Shown: one piece after another, positions 7,741 through 17,066 of the stretch
Position numbering within the stretch: position 1 is the first letter of the stretch
Layout: each line of letters opens with the position of its first letter
NCBI GenBank assembly: GCA_946528555.1
Contig: CAMMYS010000023.1
Coordinates: 1-46,356 of the forward strand
Length of the DNA: 46,356 bases
Origin: an uncultured Mycoplasmatota bacterium
GTDB taxonomy: Bacteria > Bacillota_I > Bacilli_A > RF39 > UBA660
Direction: 5' to 3'
Made by a program: the position numbers and the translations under genes
The notes under the pieces: model-generated
Told to the model about the DNA's origin: nothing
Database searches by the model: none
The model's input: the letters and a program-made list of their open reading frames with translations, nothing else

Positions 7741-10486
7741 ATTCATCTTCGCTACCAAAGAAATCATCAAAGAAATCTTCATTAGTTTGTTCTTTGTTGT
7801 CATCAACTACTATGCTATCTACATCTACATTAACTACTGGTTTTGATACTTTAGCATATGTTGGTTGTTGTACATATCCAGCATTTGGATCTGGTTCTAT
7901 AACAACTGGTTGTGTAATTATTTCTGGTACTGTTGGTACTTCCGCAACTGGAACACTAATAACTTGTGGTTCAGTCTCAACAACTGGAACTTTTATTACA
8001 ATTGGTTCAGTTATTATTTCTGGTTTAATTATAACAACTGGTTGTGTCTCTACTTCAGTTTCTATTTCAGTTGATTCTTCATAAACTTCAACTACAGGAG
8101 TAGCTTCAGTAGCTATTTCAATTACTGCTGGAGTTGTATCATCATCGTCATCTTCTTCTTCAAATGTATATCCTGGTACTAGAGGAGTTGATTCTACTAC
8201 TAATGGAGTTGTTTCAACTTCTACTTCAGGTTGCATTCTATGATTAAGAATATCTTCAATATCAGATTTAATTTCTTCTTCACTCTCAGTTACATGATTA
8301 ACTACTTCTTCATGATGATCATCGATTTCTTCTATTTTTTCATCTATCTTATCAGTTGTTTCATCTATTTTATCTTCTATCTTTTCAACTGAATCTTCTA
8401 CTTTTTCAACTTTATCTTCAAGTTTCTCAGCAGACTGTTCAATTCTTTCAACTGAATCATTTAACTTTTCTTCTATTTTAGAAGATGCTTCTTTCTTTTC
8501 CCTTTCTATTCTAGCATTTTCTTCTGCTTCCTCACGTTCTAGTTCAGCAATCTTTTCATCTAATCTTCTAACATAATCATCTAAACTTGTTGGTACAACA
8601 CCAGATGATTTACTACCACCACGAACTGGTCCAGTAATGTTAGCATTATCCATAAATGGATTATTAATTGGAGCAGAACCAAGAGGCATTCCTGGGAAAG
8701 CTCCCATCATACCCATTCCAGGTGCCATACCCATTCCCATAGGATTATTAACACCTTGTTCTTCTCTTAATTTATTAACAAATGCTTTAATATCAAATAC
8801 TTCTACTTCTCTATGAGGTCTTTCTGTATAACCCATAGGTTCATATTTTTTACCCCAGTCTATTTTATAATCATAAACTAATTTAGTTTTAAATGGCATA
8901 CTTCTAAATCTATTTACAATTACTTCTCCTTCTTTTAATGCTTGTAAATCACTTACAGTAAATAAAGGTCTAATTGGTTTAGCAGGTTCATCTTTCTTAG
9001 ATTTTTCAGGTTTTTGATCACCTAATAATTTACTAACTTCTTCTAATGCTGCTAATTCTGTAGACATGATATATACAAAGTTACCACAGTTACCTTTAAT
9101 AGTTTCTGCTACATCTTTTCCATAAACTTTATTTAATTGAGAGAAGTTCTGGATAACAAATGTAAATCTAATATTTCTTGATCTAGATGCTGTAATCATA
9201 GTTTCTACATCTTTTAAAGCTGGCATATTAGCAAACTCATCAAGAATAAAGTTTGTTCTATATGGTAATTTTAGATTTGGACATGTTTGTGCTACTGCAA
9301 TTAATGCTTCATAAACTTGTTTTACGAAAATAGTTGCAAGAGCATGATATGTTGTTTTTTCATCATGTACTTTTAAGAATACTGCTGTTTTTTCTTTACC
9401 AATGTCTCTAATGTCAAAATCACTATATGATAGCATCTCTGATAATGCAACTTGTGATGAGAAAATTCTTGTCTTTGTTCTAAATGTAGACATGATACCA
9501 CCACGAGTATCTGTAGGTGCATTAATACAAGATGATGCTGCTATATAAGCTGGAGATAACTCTCCTTTGCTTTTAAAATACTCTTTAATATAATTTGATG
9601 AACCTATTCTATCTTCACCAACTTCAGCCATCATATTAATACTATTGATATTAATTTCACTTTCAGGTGCATCATCAAATAATCCTAATGATAAACCTGT
9701 AAAAAAGTTACTAGCTGTTTGTTCCCAGAATGGTTCAGCTTTATTATTTGGATCTATTAAGATATTACTAGCAAGGTCTTGTAATAACTCATTTGCCTTG
9801 TCAGCATTACCTTCTTTATAAATTCTATATGGATAACTAAATGGGTTCCATGCAGCTCCTTCTTTAGGGTCACGGAAGTTAACTAATATTAATTTATATC
9901 CTTTTTCTTTTAATAAATTACCACAGGCTTCATATAACTCACCTTTAGGGTCAGTTACAATCATACTTTCTCCTGCTCTACCTAATATTTTAATTAAAGG
10001 AAACATGAATGCTTGAGTTTTACCTGAACCAGAAGCACCCATAATAAGAGCATGAGGTTCACCTTTAGCATCTACCCAGGCATCAACACCGTTATTGATA
10101 ATTGGAATTCCACCAGCTTCATATGTGTCATCTTTTAAATGAACCTTAGCAATTCCTCTATCTTTTTTCATATCTTTTTCAGACATTAATTTTGAATAAC
10201 CATCACTCTTACTCTTCTTTTCAGAAGTAAATCCTATTCCTTCTTCCATTTCAAAAAAGTATGATGAACAAGTTAACATCAATGCTATTAAAATTACAAA
10301 ATATATAATAAGAGTTGCCCAAAAGAAGTCTACAAATGCTGGTATTGGATTTAATCCACGAAATACACCATCTACAGCAAAACTATTTAAATTAACTACT
10401 GCAATGGCTACCAAATATAGTAGGACAACACAAAATATAAGGAAAATAACTACGTCTTTTACATCAGCTCTTACCTTTAATTTCAT
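7739..10486 (-). CDS. virD4: VirD4/TraG-family type IV coupling ATPase with long acidic tail
   Basis: VirD4-type proteins are hexameric membrane ATPases that hand substrates to a type IV secretion channel. Seen, numbered from an ATG at 10504: two transmembrane helices (about 17-38 and 58-80), Walker A GASGSGKT (156-163), DPKGELYE, WNPFSYPY, Walker B FILDEFANMP (419-428) and the TraG block FTVSDLQALKEGEVIV (515-530). After about residue 580 comes a 340-residue tail unlike the core: a Met/Gly-rich patch, a coiled coil of about 100 residues (645-755), an Asp run and Val/Pro/Glu-rich repeats ending FFDDFFGSEDE. I chose the start at 10486 (915 residues) because GGGGTG lies 6-7 bases upstream. Last gene of the operon. 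Confidence 0.92.
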   Translation of the reverse strand: MKLKVRADVKDVVIFLIFCVVLLYLVAIAVVNLNSFAVDGVFRGLNPIPAFVDFFWATLIIYFVILIALMLTCSSYFFEMEEGIGFTSEKKSKSDGYSKLMSEKDMKKDRGIAKVHLKDDTYEAGGIPIINNGVDAWVDAKGEPHALIMGASGSGKTQAFMFPLIKILGRAGESMIVTDPKGELYEACGNLLKEKGYKLILVNFRDPKEGAAWNPFSYPYRIYKEGNADKANELLQDLASNILIDPNNKAEPFWEQTASNFFTGLSLGLFDDAPESEININSINMMAEVGEDRIGSSNYIKEYFKSKGELSPAYIAASSCINAPTDTRGGIMSTFRTKTRIFSSQVALSEMLSYSDFDIRDIGKEKTAVFLKVHDEKTTYHALATIFVKQVYEALIAVAQTCPNLKLPYRTNFILDEFANMPALKDVETMITASRSRNIRFTFVIQNFSQLNKVYGKDVAETIKGNCGNFVYIMSTELAALEEVSKLLGDQKPEKSKKDEPAKPIRPLFTVSDLQALKEGEVIVNRFRSMPFKTKLVYDYKIDWGKKYEPMGYTERPHREVEVFDIKAFVNKLREEQGVNNPMGMGMAPGMGMMGAFPGMPLGSAPINNPFMDNANITGPVRGGSKSSGVVPTSLDDYVRRLDEKIAELEREEAEENARIEREKKEASSKIEEKLNDSVERIEQSAEKLEDKVEKVEDSVEKIEDKIDETTDKIDEKIEEIDDHHEEVVNHVTESEEEIKSDIEDILNHRMQPEVEVETTPLVVESTPLVPGYTFEEEDDDDDTTPAVIEIATEATPVVEVYEESTEIETEVETQPVVIIKPEIITEPIVIKVPVVETEPQVISVPVAEVPTVPEIITQPVVIEPDPNAGYVQQPTYAKVSKPVVNVDVDSIVVDDNKEQTNEDFFDDFFGSEDE

Positions 10487-10536
10487 ATATTTCACCCCAT
10501 TCACACATATTATACTATAAAATTATAAAAATATCA

Positions 10537-11379
10537 CTAATTAATATTTGCTTTATATAATAATTGATATTCGAAGTATTTTCTACTCTTATTTATTCTA
10601 AATACTATTTTTTTATGACTTACTTTTCCATTTAAATTATTATTAACTATATCAGAAGCACCGCTATAATTTGATTGACTAATATAGTTTTTAGCTATTC
10701 TTAATGCATTTAATTCTTTATCACTACCACTAGAATAGAATTCATATATATAAACATCAGCAGTAATAATCTTTTGATCACTAACTGATAAACTCTTAAT
10801 TCCTACTAGAATTTCATTATCATTCATTCTAGCGACTTTATCAAAATTGAAACAATAATCATTATTTCTTTTTGATACAAAATCTATATATCCAGGCATA
10901 TATTGAATAAATTCATTTAAACTAATTTCAGCATAATATAATTCTTCTAAAGCCTCTTTTACTCTAATAGGTGTCAAACAAAATACACCATCATTATAGT
11001 CAATACTACTTAAATATTTAGTATTTGTTAATTGAAAATTATATATAAAGTTAGTTATCATATTTCCTAAATAACCATCTTCTATATATGAATATCTAGT
11101 TCCAGTAGTAGCATCAGTAGCATACTTTATATTTTTATAATTATAATCAGGAGAAAGAGCAAACTTAATAAAATATGGATCTGCTTCCAAATCATGTCTT
11201 GTTTTTTTATAAGTATCAGTATTATTAATAACTTTTTCTGTTACTTCAATATCTTGTTGTTCTGGAAAAGCTTTCTCTTCCTCTTTTTGATTATTAATTA
11301 TTAATGTTGGAATCATTACTGCTAAAAATACTAGTATAGAAAATACAATTAAAGTTACACTTGCTTTTATTTTTTCCAT
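10537..11379 (-). CDS. T4SS-operon bitopic membrane protein, VirB8-like candidate
   Basis: Not firmly recognised. The 280-residue product has a short cytoplasmic N-terminus, one transmembrane helix (about 9-28) and a large external domain of mixed helix and strand, ending NKSRKYFEYQLLYKANIN. This topology (single N-terminal TM plus a roughly 240-residue outer domain), together with its position between the wall hydrolase and the coupling ATPase, is what one expects of a VirB8/TcpC-type channel scaffold, but no diagnostic motif was identified. The AGGAGG ribosome-binding site overlaps the TAG stop of the upstream hydrolase gene (9-bp gap), so translation is probably coupled. Confidence 0.65.
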   Translation of the reverse strand: MEKIKASVTLIVFSILVFLAVMIPTLIINNQKEEEKAFPEQQDIEVTEKVINNTDTYKKTRHDLEADPYFIKFALSPDYNYKNIKYATDATTGTRYSYIEDGYLGNMITNFIYNFQLTNTKYLSSIDYNDGVFCLTPIRVKEALEELYYAEISLNEFIQYMPGYIDFVSKRNNDYCFNFDKVARMNDNEILVGIKSLSVSDQKIITADVYIYEFYSSGSDKELNALRIAKNYISQSNYSGASDIVNNNLNGKVSHKKIVFRINKSRKYFEYQLLYKANIN

Positions 11380-11388
11380 ATTTTCCTC

Positions 11389-14358
11389 CTAATATTTAAC
11401 CTCAAAATGCATTCCATCCCAGTACGAACTACTCCAATTTCCACCCCAGTTAAATCCTGCAGGTTCAAATGCATATTTCCATAATATATAATTAACATTT
11501 TCACATTTTTCTTCTTTTCCAAGCGCTCTTACAAATCTGTCATATTCAGCTTTTGCTGCAGAACCTTGAGTATAATATGGTTTATATGTATTACCTTTAT
11601 AATTTATTTTTAATGAATAATTCCAATCTTGTGCAATTCCATAAGCATGTAAACTATAACTTCCACTACTTGTTTTTCTTTGTACAAAAGTTCCACCATT
11701 AATGAAATCACTCTTAGAATATTTACATTGTGAGCCATCTTTTAATGTTACACCAGTTGTTAATAATTTACACATATTTTTATATGCAGCTGAGAAATTA
11801 TTTGTTGCAGCTTTATTAATTCTATAAGATTCATTCCATCCACCAGCTGAACAATTTGTTCTTATTGAAACAATATTTGCATTTATCCATGCTGGATTCA
11901 TAGTAATGTTTCTTCCTTCTGGTGCATCATTATATGAAAATCCTGTAAATCTTCCTTTATTTGGTGCTACTTCTGGATACTGAGCAGTAGCAGTACTTCC
12001 AACTGTACTTCCTGTTGCTGAAGTATCTATTGGTGAAGTTGTTGTACCATTTTCATCTGATGAACCACCATTACATTGAATTAATTGTGCTCCTTCATCT
12101 TGATATTCTTCTTGAATTATTTGAGTGAAAGGAATTCCTCTATTAGATTTTTCTTTCCATCCAAGTTGAATTGATGAAACATAATGTGCACTATGTGGTG
12201 CATTATTTGAAACAACCAAATAATTCTTAGCAGTTTCATAATAACCAGAATATTTTTCTTGTAATGAGTTTGATGCTGTGCCATGATATGATCCTCCACC
12301 AGGAATGTATGAAGTACAATTAAAGCTTCCACACGATAAATTAGCTTTTCTACTAGAACATCCTTGTGACATTGGACAATACACTTGATCACAGTTACCA
12401 CTTCTCATAGTAATTGTTGTTCCTTTTAAATAATTGCCTCTTCTATGCAATGAATAACTAATAGCGGCTACCATTTCTGATAATACATAATTATCACCAC
12501 TATCACTTACTTCACCATAAGCAACACCCATTATATAGTCTTTAAAACTTGTTGTTGTTAAATAATTACCATCACAATCAGTTACTTTAACTTGTATAGC
12601 ATCAGGAGCAGCAGTTAAATATCCTTCACAATTAGCTCCTATTACATAATCACCAAGTACAGTAAAATCATTACTATCTAAATCAGAGAATCCCAAATAA
12701 TAATTAGTATCTTTTTTCTTTTCTAATACTTGTTGAATAATATCCTCTATTTGCTTAGGTGTAATTATATAATCATAATTTAAATCCAAATTTGAATCAT
12801 TAAATGCTTTTTCAAATGCTGGAAACTTCTTAAATGCAAAACCATTTCTATAGTTTAATTCCATATCTTCAAATGGTGAAAATGAATCAGCTATAGCATT
12901 ATCAGTAATAGCTTTTTGTTCAAATGGGCTTAAATCAGCAGGTAAACCTTCTTCATCAAAATATTTATTAGTTTTTTTAACATCACCATCTAATTTACCT
13001 TTTCCAGTTGGACTACTTTGCTTTACTATTTCAAGTAATTCATCTTCTTTACCATAGTATTCTTTACATTCAGAATCAGTACTTTCATATTGATGATTAT
13101 ATCTTAATTCATCTTCATATCTTTGAGCAGCTTCTTCACCAAAACGCATCAATATTTCCCATTTTAATGCGCTATAATGCGCATTTATTGGAAATGATTG
13201 TTTCTTACAATAACCAACTGCTATATCATCATCTTCATCATCTGGATCTTGTTCATCTATTTCAATTTCCCATGCATAATAATAATGATCTTCTCTATCT
13301 TTCTTTCTCTTTCCTGTCTCTATTAAAAGAGAATTATCTATTATAGTTTCAACATCTTCAATACTTAATACACCATTATCATCAATAATGCTATTTAAAG
13401 AATCATAATGACGATATGCATTAGTTACTTCATCTACACTATTTAAATTAACATTATCTTTATAATCAGTGTAATTTTCTTGATTAGCAAATCCATAGAA
13501 TAATGTAGACACTGTAAGTCCTTTATCTAAAACTGTACCATAATCATTTTCTAACTCTTCAGTATGTTTAGAAATATATCTTAGATAAGCACAATAATCT
13601 TCATACTCTCCATCCCATGAATCAAACCAATCTTTTATTTTATTCCATGTAGTAATTTTACATGTATTATTATTTTTTAAATATTCAACTAATTCTTCAG
13701 TAGAATATGATTCTCCAGTATTAGGATCAATCATATATTCTTCACTTGTTAATAATCCATCAGCATCTTTTTCACTAAGATTTTCCGTTGAATCATTAAC
13801 AGATAAACCAAAGAAAGAAGAAATAGATCCCCAAATCATATCCATACCATAAATAAAATATGCAACTAATACAAATAATATTCCTGCTACTAAAACTACA
13901 CAAATAGCTATTAATAAGATTTTAAGTTTTAGTTTTAACTTATTAAGCTTACTTGCAAAAAATCCATCTTTTTTATCAGTGGCATCTTTTAAATCAGTTT
14001 TTTTATCATCTTTATCAGATTTATCTTTCTTATCTTTATTATCTTTTTCATCTGGTTTATCTTTTTTATCTAATCCATCTTTTTCATCTAAACCATCTTT
14101 ATCTCCTAAATCGCTTTCTTTTTTAGATGGACCACCTTTATTATTTTTTCTACCACCATAATTATTAGCAGAATCTGATTCATTATTTGCTCTTTTATTA
14201 ATGTTATCTTTATCTTTTTTAATATCTTCTCTAGAGTTCATTGCAGACGAAAGAGAATCAACAACACTATTGATATTTCTAGCAGCTTGTGCACGTTGTT
14301 GACTTTCTAATTGTCTTTGTTGTTCTTCTTGTAGTGCTTGATAATCGTTTTCGTCCAT
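11389..14358 (-). CDS. T4SS-associated cell-wall hydrolase: TM anchor + SpoIID domain + M15 peptidase
   Basis: A 989-residue type II membrane protein. In order: a Gln-rich cytoplasmic start; an Asp/Lys repeat (about 80-132); one transmembrane helix (146-170); an external region of about 400 residues without recognised domains; a SpoIID/LytB-like domain (about 586-730, with FKDYIMGVAYGEV and MVAAISYSL, the Glu matching the proposed lytic transglycosylase residue); a Ser/Thr/Gly linker (765-795); and a C-terminal M15-type zinc peptidase (about 800-989) with SLHAYGIAQDW (H904, D911) and DGMHFEV (H984). It should cut both glycan and peptide parts of the wall and open a path for the channel, the role held by VirB1-like or NlpC/P60-lysozyme proteins in other systems. 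The AAAGGAG ribosome-binding site supports the start. Confidence 0.85.
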   Translation of the reverse strand: MDENDYQALQEEQQRQLESQQRAQAARNINSVVDSLSSAMNSREDIKKDKDNINKRANNESDSANNYGGRKNNKGGPSKKESDLGDKDGLDEKDGLDKKDKPDEKDNKDKKDKSDKDDKKTDLKDATDKKDGFFASKLNKLKLKLKILLIAICVVLVAGILFVLVAYFIYGMDMIWGSISSFFGLSVNDSTENLSEKDADGLLTSEEYMIDPNTGESYSTEELVEYLKNNNTCKITTWNKIKDWFDSWDGEYEDYCAYLRYISKHTEELENDYGTVLDKGLTVSTLFYGFANQENYTDYKDNVNLNSVDEVTNAYRHYDSLNSIIDDNGVLSIEDVETIIDNSLLIETGKRKKDREDHYYYAWEIEIDEQDPDDEDDDIAVGYCKKQSFPINAHYSALKWEILMRFGEEAAQRYEDELRYNHQYESTDSECKEYYGKEDELLEIVKQSSPTGKGKLDGDVKKTNKYFDEEGLPADLSPFEQKAITDNAIADSFSPFEDMELNYRNGFAFKKFPAFEKAFNDSNLDLNYDYIITPKQIEDIIQQVLEKKKDTNYYLGFSDLDSNDFTVLGDYVIGANCEGYLTAAPDAIQVKVTDCDGNYLTTTSFKDYIMGVAYGEVSDSGDNYVLSEMVAAISYSLHRRGNYLKGTTITMRSGNCDQVYCPMSQGCSSRKANLSCGSFNCTSYIPGGGSYHGTASNSLQEKYSGYYETAKNYLVVSNNAPHSAHYVSSIQLGWKEKSNRGIPFTQIIQEEYQDEGAQLIQCNGGSSDENGTTTSPIDTSATGSTVGSTATAQYPEVAPNKGRFTGFSYNDAPEGRNITMNPAWINANIVSIRTNCSAGGWNESYRINKAATNNFSAAYKNMCKLLTTGVTLKDGSQCKYSKSDFINGGTFVQRKTSSGSYSLHAYGIAQDWNYSLKINYKGNTYKPYYTQGSAAKAEYDRFVRALGKEEKCENVNYILWKYAFEPAGFNWGGNWSSSYWDGMHFEVKY

Positions 14359-14382
14359 TTTAACTCCTTTAAATTAAAAGAA

Positions 14383-14397
14383 GGATTCTTAGAATCC
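14383..14397 (-). terminator. Intra-operon hairpin after virB4 (weak terminator or attenuator)
   Basis: GGATTCT and AGAATCC form a tight inverted repeat over the virB4 stop codon, followed on the minus strand by TTCTTTTAATTT. The loop is very small, so termination is probably partial. It would lower expression of the hydrolase and the genes after it. Confidence 0.4.
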
Positions 14398-16188
14398 TCC
14401 TCCAGAACCAAATGATTCTAATTCTTGTTGCGTTGCGATTATATTAATACGCATTCTTCTACTACCGCAAACAAACAATGCTTGTCCTTGGCTATATCTC
14501 TTAATTGAATCTTTTTCTTGATCATTTAAATCTACTAATCTAGATAAATCATCAACAGCTTGTTTCTTTAATCCCATTACTAAGTAGTATGAAGCATTAT
14601 CAAAAATTGCTTTACCATGAATAAGTACATTAGGAGCAGCGAAGTCTGTAGGTTGTTGTGTAATAATAATTGTTCCTGTGTTATATTTACGACTACGTCT
14701 TTGAATTCTTGCTAAGAATTCTGCACCTAAAGTATTTTGATCAGCAAGTAACATGTGTGCTTCATCAACCATTAATATTGTATTTATTTCTCTATCTAAT
14801 GTAAGACCCCAAGCATATTTTAATATATTGAAGAATAATGCATTTCTAATATTGTTATCAGCATTCATTAATTCACGAATATTAAATACTATAAAGTCTG
14901 CACTTGTATCAATAGTAGTTTTTCCTGTGAAATAATATCTTAATTCTTTAACTAAAGGTCTAACTTTTAATTCAAGTCTTTCCATGATATCTCTTTCATG
15001 AGTATGTTCTGTCATAGAAAGTAATCTTCCTTTGATAGTAGCATATACATCATCAAAAGTTGGATAATCATTAGAAGTTATTCTAGAAAAATCAGTATTA
15101 TAATCTATTTTATATCTCTTATATGTATCTTGAACTACTTCACTAAATAAAGTAAGAACATCTTCTTCAATATCAGGACTATAGTACTTCATAAATGCTT
15201 TTAATGTTTGAAGAGTACGAGTTAAAACAGCATAGCCCATTCCTTCAGTTAACTCTTCTTCATCAGCATCAAGAACTACTTCTAGTGGGTTAATCATACC
15301 GAAATCTCCACCACGTCCTAGATCTATGAAATCTCCACCATATAATTTAGTCATTTCTTCTAGCTCACCCTCAGGGTCTATTGCTACAATCTTATGACCA
15401 TTTCTAATATTACTTCTTAATAATATTTTAGCAGCAGTAGATTTACCACTACCAGAAGTACCTAAAATAATTAGGTTAGCATTATTTCTATTAAATTCTT
15501 TTTTAGTTTGATATAAGAATTGATTGAAAAGAATAACACCACCAGAATAATCAACTCCAAGTAAACATGAAAGTCCTGGATCCTTAATACTATCAAATAC
15601 AAATGGATACATTGCAGCGATAGTAACAGATGGAATTGGTGTTCCTATTCTACTTTCTATATCATCATTACTTTTATCTGTATAGATTGGAAGCATACTC
15701 TTCCAAATCTTATCTTGTACAAAATCTAGTACAACACCTTTCATTCCCATAGCATCTAAATAGTTCTTAACTTGAACTTTTTTATTTTCTAAATCAGTTG
15801 CTGTATCAGCAGAAACTAATATATGCATTTGGAAATCAAAGATTCTAGCTTGTGTTGCTGTAAGCATTGTGATGAATTCTTCAATACTTTCATAATCTTG
15901 TCTGATTTGTTCTTGAATTGTTCTATCATGCTCATCAGCATATCTTTGTTTCATATCAGCAATTTCTTTATTAAGCATTTTAGATAATATTGAAAATGCG
16001 ATAGGTATATGTTTAATACATATTTTAATTCCAGATATTTGAGTCATATTTGCTAAATATCCTTCATTAATTGATTTTGGATAACTAATTATTGTAAGGA
16101 TTGAACAATGTTTTCCACTGACTACTAACCCATCTCTTTTAGTTAACCAGCTCTTTGGAGCTATTTGACTTTTAAAACTTATACTCAT
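14389..16188 (-). CDS. virB4: VirB4/TraE-family T4SS ATPase
   Basis: VirB4 is the conserved motor ATPase of type IV secretion channels. The 599-residue product has Walker A GTSGSGKST (243-251), an arginine/acidic block IDPEGELEE (270-278), Walker B ILMVDEAH (471-478), a Gln-rich sensor region (RRSRKYNTGTIIITQQ) and a C-terminal region typical of the family. Compared with longer VirB4 proteins it begins late: the preceding 188-residue gene seems to supply the extreme N-terminal domain. The two overlap by 4 bp (ATGA), indicating coupled translation and a matched ratio. It acts at the inner face of the membrane with the coupling ATPase encoded downstream. Confidence 0.93.
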   Translation of the reverse strand: MSISFKSQIAPKSWLTKRDGLVVSGKHCSILTIISYPKSINEGYLANMTQISGIKICIKHIPIAFSILSKMLNKEIADMKQRYADEHDRTIQEQIRQDYESIEEFITMLTATQARIFDFQMHILVSADTATDLENKKVQVKNYLDAMGMKGVVLDFVQDKIWKSMLPIYTDKSNDDIESRIGTPIPSVTIAAMYPFVFDSIKDPGLSCLLGVDYSGGVILFNQFLYQTKKEFNRNNANLIILGTSGSGKSTAAKILLRSNIRNGHKIVAIDPEGELEEMTKLYGGDFIDLGRGGDFGMINPLEVVLDADEEELTEGMGYAVLTRTLQTLKAFMKYYSPDIEEDVLTLFSEVVQDTYKRYKIDYNTDFSRITSNDYPTFDDVYATIKGRLLSMTEHTHERDIMERLELKVRPLVKELRYYFTGKTTIDTSADFIVFNIRELMNADNNIRNALFFNILKYAWGLTLDREINTILMVDEAHMLLADQNTLGAEFLARIQRRSRKYNTGTIIITQQPTDFAAPNVLIHGKAIFDNASYYLVMGLKKQAVDDLSRLVDLNDQEKDSIKRYSQGQALFVCGSRRMRINIIATQQELESFGSGGGF

Positions 16189-16751
16189 AGGTTACTCATC
16201 ACCGTCCCAAACTTTGTTGTGTCTCCCCCATTCATAAATCCATCTAATAAAACTCTTAAATCATCATTACTAGTTTGAGCAGATTGAAGCCCTGCATTAG
16301 CAAGTCCTGATATTAAGTTTTGTACTCTTTTTTGAATTACTTCAGGTCTCTTATCTCTAAATAGTATAAAGTATTCAGTATCTGTAACATTAACATCTTT
16401 ACTCATGAATGTATTAGCTTTTTCAATATCTTCTCTAATTAATTTCTTAATTGCTTGAGAACCAACTGTTCCATAAAGAACATTTAATTGAGCTAAATAA
16501 ACATTAATATCAACAGGTCTATCTGATATTATTAACCAGAATGGATAATCTAATGTATTATAAAAGTTTCTTAAATTGAATATTGCATTACTTTGTGAAT
16601 CATAATCCAAGATAAATATATTTCTTGGTCTAACTTTAACACCAGTTACTCTAAATCCATTATCTAGAACAATTTCACCATTTTGTATTCCTCTAACAGG
16701 AACCCATTTATCAGTATAACTACTGCTTGTCGCCGAACTCACGATATGCAC
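16185..16751 (-). CDS. TraC/VirB4 N-terminal-domain-like protein (separate subunit)
   Basis: A 188-residue soluble protein read from a GTG start with a GGAGAGG ribosome-binding site 5 bases upstream. The segment KWVPVRGIQNGEIVLDNGFR, followed by TGVKVRPRNIFIL, resembles the N-terminal domain that precedes the ATPase core in many Firmicute TraC/VirB4 proteins; I infer that here it is a separate polypeptide. It overlaps the upstream membrane-protein gene by 32 bp and virB4 by 4 bp. Its TGA stop within the ATGA overlap shows that TGA is a stop codon in this organism. Assignment rests on family memory and context, not on a catalytic motif. Confidence 0.7.
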   Translation of the reverse strand: MHIVSSATSSSYTDKWVPVRGIQNGEIVLDNGFRVTGVKVRPRNIFILDYDSQSNAIFNLRNFYNTLDYPFWLIISDRPVDINVYLAQLNVLYGTVGSQAIKKLIREDIEKANTFMSKDVNVTDTEYFILFRDKRPEVIQKRVQNLISGLANAGLQSAQTSNDDLRVLLDGFMNGGDTTKFGTVMSNL

Positions 16752-17037
16752 ACCATCCTCTCCATTTATATTCTTTAGTTGCTTGCAAATATGCTATTAC
16801 CTCCATTATGAATGTAATAACGTTATGATAATAAGGAACAGGTAAAACCATTGTAACGGCAGCACCTATTGGAAATATCTTAATAACAAGTGCAAGTAAC
16901 GAATCATCACTAATTGCAAACATAAATATTAACGATATTATTATTCCAGTTCCCAAAATCCATAAATCAGTTCCATTGAACATTCCCATGAATAATAAAC
17001 TTTTTTTACTATTTGCAGGTATCAAATATCCATTCAT
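16720..17037 (-). CDS. PrgI/VirB3-like small membrane protein
   Basis: The 105-residue product begins MNGYLIPANSKKSLLFMGMF, then has two adjacent transmembrane helices (about 24-43 and 45-66) and a cytoplasmic tail EYKWRGWCAYREFGDKQ. Size, hairpin topology and position just before the VirB4 genes match the PrgI/VirB3-type inner-membrane component of Gram-positive type IV secretion systems, which docks VirB4. The AGAAAGGAAAAG ribosome-binding region supports the start. The C-terminus overlaps the next gene by 32 bp. The family name is inferred from layout; no single motif is diagnostic. Confidence 0.7.
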   Translation of the reverse strand: MNGYLIPANSKKSLLFMGMFNGTDLWILGTGIIISLIFMFAISDDSLLALVIKIFPIGAAVTMVLPVPYYHNVITFIMEVIAYLQATKEYKWRGWCAYREFGDKQ

Positions 17038-17066
17038 ATTCTCTTTTCCTTTCTATATTATTTATA

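Noticed and set aside
7794..8084. Plus-strand open frames opposite the coupling-protein tail
   Set aside because: They mirror the Val/Pro/Thr-rich repeats of the minus-strand gene, have no ribosome-binding site and low-complexity products.
16185..16188. Use of genetic code 4 (TGA as Trp), as in Mycoplasma
   Set aside because: TGA ends genes at ATGA overlaps here and at 40361-40364, and Trp is coded by TGG throughout.
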